From positions 1-64,000 of the forward strand of contig NZ_JAABNO010000012.1 of the NCBI RefSeq assembly GCF_009928445.1: a stretch of 64,000 nt of DNA, written 5' to 3'. This stretch comes from Clostridium sp. C8-1-8. Lineage in GTDB: Bacteria > Bacillota > Clostridia > Clostridiales > Clostridiaceae. This document shows positions 16,568 through 23,861 of this stretch, piece after piece (position 1 is the stretch's first letter; every line of letters begins with the position of its first letter). Made by a program: the position numbers and the translations under genes. The notes under the pieces were generated by a model. The model was not told the origin of the DNA, did no database searches, and was given only the letters and a program-made list of their open reading frames with translations.

Positions 16568-16812
16568 CTAACTCCACCCTTCTGTAGGCATATATATTTA
16601 CCAAAACTATCTAAGTTTTTTAAGCAATTCATATCAAACTCGTCAAAATCTATTTGTATATCAAACTCATCTTCAACTTGCAGGATAATGTTTATAAGCT
16701 GTAAAGAATCTATATCCAGATCATTTAGCAGATCATTAGATGCAAAAATTCTTTCTTTTAAAAGGTTGTCCTCTTTAATTTCACATATTATATTTGCAAT
16801 TTTCTCATTCAT
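16564..16812 (-). CDS. Stand-alone acyl carrier protein
   Basis: An 82-residue carrier protein. The phosphopantetheine attachment serine is Ser36 in DIDSLQLIN, the D-S-L motif, inside a predicted helical bundle (LLNDLDIDSLQ, then IILQVEDEFDIQIDFDEF). It is too divergent and isolated to be housekeeping AcpP. The start is ATG at 16812, 9 nt after GGAGG; a longer frame of seven extra codons has no ribosome site. It is the first gene of the operon and is translationally coupled to the ATP-grasp ligase. It should tether the intermediate on which the ligase, KAS III-like protein and tailoring enzymes work. No phosphopantetheinyl transferase gene lies in the window. Confidence 0.88.
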   Translation of the reverse strand: MNEKIANIICEIKEDNLLKERIFASNDLLNDLDIDSLQLINIILQVEDEFDIQIDFDEFDMNCLKNLDSFGKYICLQKGGVR

Positions 16813-16871
16813 AAGTATCTTCCTCCATATCAAATAAACATTTCTTATTTATATTTGTTATCATATTACTT

Positions 16872-16899
16872 AATATATCACAACAAGATTTTATGTCAA
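16872..16899 (-). promoter_or_regulatory. Sigma-A promoter of the six-gene biosynthetic operon
   Basis: On the minus strand a consensus -35 TTGACA (16899-16894), a 16-nt spacer and -10 TATATT (16877-16872) lie about 60 nt before the ACP start. The rest of 16813-17058 is AT-rich and shows nothing else. Confidence 0.7.
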
Positions 16900-17058
16900 T
16901 ATATGGAAATTACTTTTTTATAGTAAAAAAATAAGATAAAGAAACAAAATCATACCGTTTTCTTTACCTTCTTTTAACAAATTGTAAATTTTATACTTTA
17001 TAATATGACACTTTTTATAATTTATAAATGTCAACCTAACTGTAACATTATCTAACAA

Positions 17059-17793
17059 TTATATATCTGTAAAGTCAATAAGCTTTATATTATTTCTTTC
17101 TATATATTTTATTAAGCTCTCACTCTTTAACACTGCTAGTTCGTTTGCTCTCTGTATGTTATAACTGCTTAAAGTAAGTAAGTCTTTATCAACATAAGCA
17201 GGATGTGTCATTAACTCCATCTCTGTAAGATATTTATTTTTATCTAATATACTTATCAGTTCTTCTTCATTTGCACTCTTATTATAAAAGCTACTATTGA
17301 AATTATGAGAATGTATTACTCCCATTGAATCCATATATTTTTCTGCTTCTTCTGTAAGTCCTCTCATAGGAACCCCAAGCTCTTTCGCAAGCTCCACCGC
17401 TATAGCTAAACCTTTTTTAGTAGCTCCATGATGAAAATCTATATGAGTTGGCTTAAGGCCTGTGTTCAAGAACTTATCAATTTGTGCTTTATATTCTTTT
17501 CTTATTTCCTCTTCGTCACCGTTCTCTATTCTATTGAAATCTTTTTCAAAATCACCCTTTTCATTTACTATGGTCTTTAAACCTTTACTTATAGGTCTTC
17601 CAGCAGTTAAAACTAAATGTAATCCTACCTTCAACCACTTATGTTCCTTCATAAGCTGTACACCATGTTCAAAGCCTGGCCCATTTACCATCATAGAGGT
17701 AGATGTGACAATCCCCTCTCTAAAAGCTTCTAAAACTCCCAAATTTACTCCTCTAGTGAAGCCAAAATCATCTGCATTTACTACTAGTTTCAT
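17059..17793 (-). CDS. chbG: ChbG/YdjC-family carbohydrate deacetylase
   Basis: A 244-residue YdjC/ChbG protein. The metal-site motifs are NADDFG near the N-terminus (Asp pair), VGLHLVLT (His) and THIDFHHG (His pair). ChbG removes one acetyl group from chitooligosaccharides such as chitobiose, sometimes as the 6-phosphate; related proteins act on other N-acetyl sugars. It is cytoplasmic, with no signal peptide. ATG at 17793 follows AAGGGG with suitable spacing. It lies upstream of, and in the same direction as, the biosynthetic operon, but that operon has its own promoter, so involvement in the cluster is possible but not shown. Confidence 0.85.
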   Translation of the reverse strand: MKLVVNADDFGFTRGVNLGVLEAFREGIVTSTSMMVNGPGFEHGVQLMKEHKWLKVGLHLVLTAGRPISKGLKTIVNEKGDFEKDFNRIENGDEEEIRKEYKAQIDKFLNTGLKPTHIDFHHGATKKGLAIAVELAKELGVPMRGLTEEAEKYMDSMGVIHSHNFNSSFYNKSANEEELISILDKNKYLTEMELMTHPAYVDKDLLTLSSYNIQRANELAVLKSESLIKYIERNNIKLIDFTDI

Positions 17794-17916
17794 CCCAAAA
17801 ACCCCTTTAACTTATTATTATGCCTATAGAAGCATCTATTTATAAGTATAATCTTACAATATATTCCATTCAATATAACTTGCTAAATTATTTTAATTTT
17901 CAGTTTTTATACAAAA

Positions 17917-18002
17917 ATGTACCACTTCGATTCAAAATCAATTTTAAAAACTACTCTAGTTTCCTATAGGAGAATTTAAGATTTTACTACGAAGTGATAC
18001 AT
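17917..18002. repeat. Palindromic element, family B (copy B1)
   Basis: The ends ATGTACCACTTCG and CGAAGTGATACAT are complementary at 12 of 13 positions, with further pairing inward (CAAAATCAATTTTAAAAACT against the right half). The same terminal sequence recurs at 44726, 47299 and 52496. It sits just after the PHP gene stop on the minus strand, where it could act as a terminator. Confidence 0.65.
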
Positions 18003-18008
18003 ATATAA

Positions 18009-18713
18009 TTAATTATAGGATGATATATTTTGTAACTTTGAAAGAAATATTTTTATCTCTTCCTCACTTAGAGATACTTGACCTATGTCTCCATGCCTTG
18101 TATCAATTCTTTTATCCGTATGAAAGTCTGAGCCAGCTGTGTAAAACCAGCCTTTTTCCTCAGCTATCTTCTTATACTTTTCCGTATCTTCTTCTGTGTT
18201 TCTAGAGTAAATCGCTTCTATTCCATCAAAATCTAACTTTAGTATATCATCTATTATTTCCTGGCGTACTTTTACTGGATGAGCTAGTACTACACAACCT
18301 CCAAAATATCTCAGAATATCAATTCCAGTTTTAGTATCAACCCTATCCTTTACACTATCTTTACCTATGTTTATATGAGAGCCCATAAGTAATTTTAGAG
18401 CTTCTATCTGATGTTTTCTTACATGTCTTAGGGCCTTTTGAAATAGAACATTCTTATAAGCCTCATTATCAAAATAGCTTAAGACATGAACTTTTCTACC
18501 TTTGTATCTTGTTGATAACTCTACTCCAGCTAAAACCTTAACCCCAAGAATCTCACCGATTTTTTGTGCTTCTTCAATACTTTCTGTAGAATTATGATCT
18601 GTTATAGCAATTATGTCTAAACCTTTTTCTTTTGCCATAATTACAAGTTCGTAGGGTTTACAATCTCCATCAGACGCAATACTGTGCATGTGGAAGTCAC
18701 CTTTAGTATACAT
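18009..18713 (-). CDS. PHP-domain metal-dependent phosphoesterase
   Basis: A 234-residue PHP protein (DNA polymerase III alpha N-terminal/histidinol phosphatase fold). Motifs are DFHMHSIASDGDC (HxH), ITDHNST, a Glu in LAGVELST, VVLAHPVK, and GSDFHTD near the C-terminus, which together give the trinuclear metal site. Related stand-alone proteins hydrolyse nucleoside 3',5'-bisphosphates or short oligonucleotides (YciV/RnaAM type); the substrate here is not certain. ATG at 18713 has a weak GAGAG site upstream. It is on the same strand as the ChbG-like gene, 215 bp before it, with family B copy B1 between, so probably transcribed separately. Confidence 0.82.
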   Translation of the reverse strand: MYTKGDFHMHSIASDGDCKPYELVIMAKEKGLDIIAITDHNSTESIEEAQKIGEILGVKVLAGVELSTRYKGRKVHVLSYFDNEAYKNVLFQKALRHVRKHQIEALKLLMGSHINIGKDSVKDRVDTKTGIDILRYFGGCVVLAHPVKVRQEIIDDILKLDFDGIEAIYSRNTEEDTEKYKKIAEEKGWFYTAGSDFHTDKRIDTRHGDIGQVSLSEEEIKIFLSKLQNISSYN

Positions 18714-18910
18714 TTCTCTCTTCCTCGCAAATTAATCCTTATATATAATATCCAACAACTTATTATTAGTTACCAATAAAACTCTCCATAAACATTACTT
18801 TTACTTCTATATAAGTAAACTTAGATGTTAATATCTATTGATAATTGAAGCGCAATGGATATACCACTATTTAGTATAATGTGAATGTTCTTACATGGCA
18901 CACAAAGCCT

Positions 18911-18999
18911 TTGACATAGGAATATATTGAATTATATAATTATTTAATAATAAGTATTAAGGGTATACTACTTCTATAAAAATTTAGAAGCTATATACC
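18911..18999 (+). promoter_or_regulatory. Promoter and leader hairpin of membrane-protein gene
   Basis: TTGACA (18911-18916), an 18-nt spacer and TATAAT (18935-18940) form a near-consensus sigma-A promoter. A leader stem-loop follows: GGTATA and CTTCTA (18962-18976) pair with TAGAAG and TATACC (18985-18999), with a symmetric internal loop. It ends about 15 nt before the ribosome site, so it could influence translation. The remainder of 18714-19023 shows nothing. Confidence 0.55.
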
Positions 19000-19023
19000 T
19001 ATAGGTGAATTTATGGAGGAAAT

Positions 19024-19551
19024 ATGAGAGATTATTCTAGCAGACTTACATCAATAGCCATTATAACCGCATTACTGATAGTAGGTGGAGGTTTTATATA
19101 TACCGCTAGTTATATACTAGGCAGTTCTCAGATACTTGAAATAACATTAATTTCTTTATATTTTAGTACACTTTTATATTTGCTACTTGTAAGATGCCCT
19201 CATGTAGGAACTACAAGTGTGATTTCCCTAATACTTGGAGTAATTTTATCAGTTTTCAATACTGACTTACTACTTATTATGACCATGACAGGTGTAGTAT
19301 TTGACATAGTAAATTATATTATATTCAGGGGATATGGACCTGGAAGAATGCTTATAATAACTGTTGCCTTTTATCCTTTACTGACTGTAATAGTTGCATT
19401 TTTATTATCTAAGTCAGCAGCTCATTTCATAAATAATAATTCACTATTTTTTTCTATAGGTTCCTTTGCAATTGGAATCTTAGGTGGATTTTTTGGTTCT
19501 TACTTAGATAGTAAGTATATACATGTAGATAAACTAGAGAAAGTTATATAG
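19024..19551 (+). CDS. Polytopic membrane protein, paralogue 1 (possible ECF S-component-like)
   Basis: A 175-residue very hydrophobic protein with about five or six membrane segments and a short cytoplasmic tail SKYIHVDKLEKV. It is clearly paralogous to the protein at 19878: shared RLTxIAxxxALLIVGGGFIY, SYxLGxSQ and KYIHVxKLE. Length, helix count and the Gly-rich final segment GILGGFFGSYL resemble substrate-binding S components of ECF vitamin transporters, but I cannot assign a ligand and no ECF A or T genes are nearby. ATG at 19024 follows TGGAGGAA. The gene has its own promoter and terminator. Confidence 0.65.
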   Translation: MRDYSSRLTSIAIITALLIVGGGFIYTASYILGSSQILEITLISLYFSTLLYLLLVRCPHVGTTSVISLILGVILSVFNTDLLLIMTMTGVVFDIVNYIIFRGYGPGRMLIITVAFYPLLTVIVAFLLSKSAAHFINNNSLFFSIGSFAIGILGGFFGSYLDSKYIHVDKLEKVI

Positions 19552-19574
19552 TATACAACTTCATTGGATTTAAT

Positions 19575-19615
19575 AACCGCAGATGACGTACAGTAATTTA
19601 CGTTATCTGCGGTTT
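19575..19615 (+). terminator. Terminator after membrane protein 1
   Basis: AACCGCAGATGACGTA pairs with TACGTTATCTGCGGTT (one mismatch), followed by TTCTTA. It lies about 23 nt after the stop. Confidence 0.75.
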
Positions 19616-19636
19616 TCTTAATTTATAGTAACAATA

Positions 19637-19669
19637 AATATACAGCTTTTATATAAAAGCTGTATATTT
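19637..19669. repeat. Perfect short palindrome in the spacer between the paralogues
   Basis: ATATACAGCTTTTA is followed directly by its reverse complement, a perfect AT-rich palindrome of about 32 bp. It may be a second terminator or an RNA hairpin. The rest of 19616-19877 holds only the promoter of the next gene. Confidence 0.5.
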
Positions 19670-19799
19670 AATATAAAGTAAAACATGTGCCTCTGTAATC
19701 CTAAATCTATTTTCAAGGTCAATATATGTACCTAGATGAGCTTTTAAAAATATAAATTCTATTACTAATTTATACCTCTATAAAATTAAAATAAAGGCT

Positions 19800-19828
19800 T
19801 TGACATAATACTCAAGTTTCTATATGAT
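19800..19828 (+). promoter_or_regulatory. Promoter of membrane protein 2
   Basis: TTGACA (19800-19805), a 17-nt spacer and TATGAT (19823-19828). The sequence around the -35 (GCTTTGACATA) resembles that before paralogue 1 (CCTTTGACATA), indicating that the promoter was duplicated with the gene. Confidence 0.55.
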
Positions 19829-19877
19829 ATAATACATAACACTATTAAATAATAATTATTATCATTTAGGAGGAAGC

Positions 19878-20420
19878 ATGAAGATTTATGCCGCTAGACT
19901 TACATTAATTGCAGTAACGGTAGCATTATTAATAGTAGGTGGAGGTTTCATATATGCCACTAGCTATTTACTAGGTAACTCCCAAGTATTAAAAATAATA
20001 CTTATGTCTCTTTACTTTACTATACTTCTATATCTACTACTATTGAGATCTCCAAAGCTTGGTACCTTAACCATGCTGTCTGTTGTGCTTGGCGTGATCT
20101 TATCTGTTTTTAGCCCTATTATGACCCTAGCTATAGTTTTTACAGGAATACTATCAGATTTATCAAGCTATTTAATATTTAAGGGGTATGGCTCCGGAAA
20201 GAAATTAATTGTAAGCGTAGCTTTCTACCCTTTATTTTCATTAATAACCTCACTATTCTTTGTTTCTAGATTTACAGCAAAATTACCAAGTGACAAACTA
20301 TCTATACTTTACATTGCTGGAGGCCTTGGAGCTTTTATACTAGGAGTTATTGGTGGTTATCTAGGTCAATATCTTGACAAAAAATATATTCATGTGAGTA
20401 AACTTGAAGATGTAATGTAA
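19878..20420 (+). CDS. Polytopic membrane protein, paralogue 2 (possible ECF S-component-like)
   Basis: A 180-residue hydrophobic protein with five or six predicted membrane helices. It is paralogous over its whole length to the protein at 19024: YAARLTLIAVTVALLIVGGG at the start, FKGYGSGKKL in a central loop, and YLGQYLDKKYIHVSKLEDV at the end. The loop motif (R/K)GYGxG(R/K) is shared by both copies and is the only polar conserved patch, so it may face the ligand or a partner. ATG at 19878 follows AGGAGG. It is a monocistronic tandem duplicate with its own promoter and terminator. Function unknown. Confidence 0.65.
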   Translation: MKIYAARLTLIAVTVALLIVGGGFIYATSYLLGNSQVLKIILMSLYFTILLYLLLLRSPKLGTLTMLSVVLGVILSVFSPIMTLAIVFTGILSDLSSYLIFKGYGSGKKLIVSVAFYPLFSLITSLFFVSRFTAKLPSDKLSILYIAGGLGAFILGVIGGYLGQYLDKKYIHVSKLEDVM

Positions 20421-20463
20421 TAAATCTCTGCTTCAAAACAATTAATTATAAATTCTTATAAAA

Positions 20464-20515
20464 ATCCCTACTTAAAAGGCATTTTATTAACCTTATTTAA
20501 GTAGGGCTTAATTTT
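20464..20515 (+). terminator. Terminator after membrane protein 2
   Basis: CCCTACTTAAAAGG pairs with CCTTATTTAAGTAGGG, then CTTAATTTT. A second AT-rich inverted repeat (ATAGTAGTTATA with TATAACTACTA, about 20548-20604) follows and may end the esterase transcript coming from the other side. Confidence 0.6.
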
Positions 20516-20631
20516 GATGGAAAGCATATATAAATTTTGTAACTTCGTAATTATAATAGTAGTTATACTATGTAATATCTTTATTATAATATAACTACTA
20601 CTTGTAATAAACTAATGCTAATAAAGGTTTT

Positions 20632-21465
20632 CTAAATCCCTATATTTCCACTATTAATACCTGCTCCATTATTTTCTAAAGGTAGCCACTCTAAGACTCT
20701 AGCAATGTATCTATTCCAAAAATCCCAGTCATGCCCTCCAGAACCTATTTCAAAAGTAACTTTAATGCCTACCCCTTCCAAATGATTCTTAAATTCTACA
20801 TTGGCTTCGAGTAGAGAATCTTTATCTCCACAAGCCATAAAAATTTTAGGTATATCTTTATTTTCTCCTACTAATTTTTCTGCAAGCCATTTTGGATTCT
20901 TATCACTTTCTGCTACTTTAGAAAGATCCCCAAAGCAAGATTCGGAAAAACTTCGGCTTTCTAAGAAAAATCTTACATCATTGGTTCTTTTATCAATGTT
21001 ATCAGTTATTAAAGCTGAGGATAGTCCTGCTATATATCCAAAGGTATCATTATACTTCAACCCATTTCTAATAGCTCCATATCCCCCCATTGAAAGACCT
21101 GCTATATAAGTATCTTCTCTCTTATGGGATAAATGGAACATCTTTCTTGTAATCTCCACCATTTCCTTTCCAATAAACTCTCCATAGTTATTTTGAGCTT
21201 CTACATTATCAACATAAAAAGAATTATCACCAGATGGCATTACCACTACAAGATCATTTTTCTCCGCCCATCTTTGAATATTAGTTCCTGATACCCAATC
21301 AGTGTAGTTACCAAATACTCCATGAAGAAGATATAGTGTCTTATACGGTTTATCCTCTCTTACAGGTCTCCCCGGAAATGTCAGTTTATCTACTGGTAAT
21401 ATTACATTCATAGTAACATTTCTAAATAATGCTTTTGACATAAAATTTACTTGAATAAGTGCCAT
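20632..21465 (-). CDS. CE1-type esterase (acetyl xylan/feruloyl esterase-like)
   Basis: A 277-residue alpha/beta hydrolase of the esterase-D/CE1 family. The oxyanion region is LYLLHGVFGNYTDW, the nucleophile Ser sits in AGLSMGGYGA, Asp in MACGDKD and His in GSGGHDWDFW. There is no signal peptide, so it is cytoplasmic. Such enzymes remove acetyl or feruloyl groups from xylo-oligosaccharides. It is the last gene of the PTS/GH3/GH43 locus in the same orientation, which supports action on imported decorated oligosaccharides (inference). The start is ATG at 21465 (MALIQVNFMSKALFRN), a familiar beginning for this family. Confidence 0.85.
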   Translation of the reverse strand: MALIQVNFMSKALFRNVTMNVILPVDKLTFPGRPVREDKPYKTLYLLHGVFGNYTDWVSGTNIQRWAEKNDLVVVMPSGDNSFYVDNVEAQNNYGEFIGKEMVEITRKMFHLSHKREDTYIAGLSMGGYGAIRNGLKYNDTFGYIAGLSSALITDNIDKRTNDVRFFLESRSFSESCFGDLSKVAESDKNPKWLAEKLVGENKDIPKIFMACGDKDSLLEANVEFKNHLEGVGIKVTFEIGSGGHDWDFWNRYIARVLEWLPLENNGAGINSGNIGI

Positions 21466-21536
21466 ATCAAAACTCCTTACTTACGTTGCTTAAAATTATT
21501 ATATTTACTTTAAAAAGCCTTAGCCAACATTACTTA

Positions 21537-22141
21537 TTAATTATTTTTCTTGATTCTAAAGTTTTTTCCATTGCTCTCAATAACATTTTTATACCAGTAA
21601 AAACTCTTCTTCTTTGAACGCTTTAAGGTACCATTAGCTTCGTTGTCTTCGTCTACATATATAAAGCCATATCTTTTTTTCATCTCTCCAGTAGATGCAC
21701 TAATTAGATCTATACACCCCCAAGGAGTATAACCCATAAGCTCCACTCCATCATCGTTAACTGCATCTATCATAGCTTTTACATGCTCCCTTAGATATTC
21801 TATACGATAATCATCTTCTACATAACCATTTTCGTCTGAAGTATCCACATCTCCTAATCCATTTTCTACCATAAATATTATTTCTTTCAAAAAACTTCTT
21901 TGCGTAATTTGGATATTGACCTCTAGATTGAACATCTATAAAGAAGTAGTTTTCCCTGTCCTTTTCCATGGACCTCCACACATCTTCAGGTCCACAGGTA
22001 TTAGCATAGGTATTCCCAGCTGCTAGCATACACCCTATCTTAAACTCTGGATTTATTTCATGAGCTATCTTTGTTGCCTTAACGCTGATTTGCAGCAGTA
22101 GCTCCTCCCCATAAAAATCCTTCTGGTAATCCCTTATTCAC
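21537..22141 (-). pseudogene. Decayed GH1 6-phospho-beta-glucosidase
   Basis: Pieces of a GH1 gene appear in order on the minus strand but in different frames. The N-terminus NKGLPEGFLWGGATAANQ comes directly before a stop (near 22085). A central fragment follows (AHEINPEFKIGCMLAAGNTY, then EDVWRSMEKDRENYFFID). After a frameshift near 21890 comes the C-terminus (ENGLGDVD, YRIEYLREHVKAMIDA, GYTPWGCIDLIS). Roughly 190 codons between the first two pieces are deleted, including the acid/base NEP motif, although the nucleophile region ENG remains. The length is about 600 bp against about 1,430 for an intact gene. Sequence similarity to functional GH1 is still high, so decay is recent. It would once have cleaved PTS-imported, phosphorylated beta-glucosides. 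Confidence 0.85.
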
Positions 22142-22228
22142 AGCTTTTCTTCCTATACAACCTATTTTTTCATATTCTGTGTTATATTTTCTCCAATGAA
22201 GCCTTTTAACCCTTAATTTGACTTACAC

Positions 22229-23752
22229 CTAAATATATTTATTTTCTATTGCTAAGTAATCAAAATATGCTTTTTTGTCCATATCTCTACCATTTCCACT
22301 AGCATACATGCCTATAAAGGTTCCTGTGAAAGCCGAATTAGCTCCCTCTATGGATAAATGCTTCACCCTTGTGCTACCAACTAATTTCATATTCTCTCTG
22401 TCTATTCCACAATAGAAGTGATATTCTCTTTTGTCCCCTTTAATGCAGAGGTAGACTTCTCCTGCTTCCTCCTCTAACTTAACTGGCTCAGTTTCTAGCT
22501 TTATGTCAGCCACATTTTTACGGAGAATTATAGCTTTTTCTCCATTTCTAACTGTAACAACTAGTTCCATATGATGCTCGTTATCCAAATAAACCACTAG
22601 ACCAGCTTCCTCATTTGGCGCTGTTGGCTTAAAATCAATTTTGGTCTCTGCAACAAAATCATATTCTTCTTGTCGTATTCCTATAAAAGCAACTGCTTCT
22701 AAGTCATTTAAGGTGTATTTGTCCCCTTTTAGACAAAGCCAGCCTTTTCTTTCTTTGAGAGAATATTTATCATTTATAAACTCTCTCATAATACTATAGT
22801 TTGGAGATAATGAAGCAGCTTCAAAATCATCCTTTAAGTAATTATCGGTTTCAGAAACTCCCCCATTTAATTCTTCTACTTCAACCTCAGATAATGCACA
22901 TCTATCCTTTACCATTGGCCATCCGTCTTCTGTCCATATAACTGGCATCAAAATAGTTTCTCTCCCAAGAACGTGTTTATGTTTTACTGGCCTTGTAGCT
23001 AAAGCAACCATCCACCAATTACCATTACTATCCTCAATTAAATCTCCATGCCCTACAGATTGAAGTGCTTCACGCCCATAATCACGATTAGATAAAATAG
23101 GATTATACGGACATGGTTCAAAAGGCCCCCATAAGGAATCACTTTTCATAATGGTAACCATATGCCCTTCCCTAGTTCCACCTTCTGCAACCATAAGATA
23201 ATATGTATTATTTATCTTATACATATGAGGTCCTTCTACATCTCTTCCTCCGCAACCTATGCTAATAATCCTACATTCTCCAATAATTTGTCCAGTTACA
23301 ATGTCAATCTCAAACTGTTCAATGACATTAAAGCCTTCATTATCCCTTGTTGCAAGCTGCATATAGGTTCTTCCATCTTCCCAGTACAAGGATGGATCAA
23401 TCCCCATTCTATTAATCCAAATAGGATCTGACCACTGTCCAAAAGGATTCTTTGTAGTTACTATAAAGTTTCCCTTTGCTATGTTTGTAGTAATCATATA
23501 GAAGGTTCCTTCATTATAACGGATAGTTGGTGCAAAAATACCACCTGAGCATCTAGAATTCTTCAAATCTATTTGAGATGGTCTAGTCAAACAATGCCCA
23601 ATCTGATTCCAATTTATTAAATCCATACTATAAAATAATGGCACTCCTGGTAAGTATTCAAAGCTTGAAGTTACTAAGAAATAACCTTCTTCAGCTTTAC
23701 ATATTGATGGATCTGGATGAAAGCCTCTAATAATCGGATTCTTATATTTCAA
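22229..23752 (-). CDS. GH43 beta-xylosidase (two-domain, cytoplasmic)
   Basis: About 507 residues. The N-terminal five-bladed propeller has Asp14 in RGFHPDPSIC (general base), a second Asp in MGIDPSLYW, and Glu in GRDVEGPHMYK (acid). The C-terminal ~190 residues form the beta-sandwich typical of GH43 xylosidases such as XynB. It releases xylose, and sometimes arabinose, from short xylo-oligosaccharides. There is no signal peptide. The start is taken as TTG at 23752 (KYKNPIIRGF...), 8 nt after AAGGGGA. An ATG at 23788 would add 12 non-conserved residues and has a weaker site. It lies between GH3 and the GH1 remnant in the PTS locus. Confidence 0.88.
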   Translation of the reverse strand: MKYKNPIIRGFHPDPSICKAEEGYFLVTSSFEYLPGVPLFYSMDLINWNQIGHCLTRPSQIDLKNSRCSGGIFAPTIRYNEGTFYMITTNIAKGNFIVTTKNPFGQWSDPIWINRMGIDPSLYWEDGRTYMQLATRDNEGFNVIEQFEIDIVTGQIIGECRIISIGCGGRDVEGPHMYKINNTYYLMVAEGGTREGHMVTIMKSDSLWGPFEPCPYNPILSNRDYGREALQSVGHGDLIEDSNGNWWMVALATRPVKHKHVLGRETILMPVIWTEDGWPMVKDRCALSEVEVEELNGGVSETDNYLKDDFEAASLSPNYSIMREFINDKYSLKERKGWLCLKGDKYTLNDLEAVAFIGIRQEEYDFVAETKIDFKPTAPNEEAGLVVYLDNEHHMELVVTVRNGEKAIILRKNVADIKLETEPVKLEEEAGEVYLCIKGDKREYHFYCGIDRENMKLVGSTRVKHLSIEGANSAFTGTFIGMYASGNGRDMDKKAYFDYLAIENKYI

Positions 23753-23861
23753 AGAAAACATCCCCTTTAGAAAAATTAATGGCTGCATATAAACTAGTCC
23801 TAAAAGCAGCCACTTATCAATTACTATTTTTTTGTCACACTTAAAGCACCATATTGAAACT

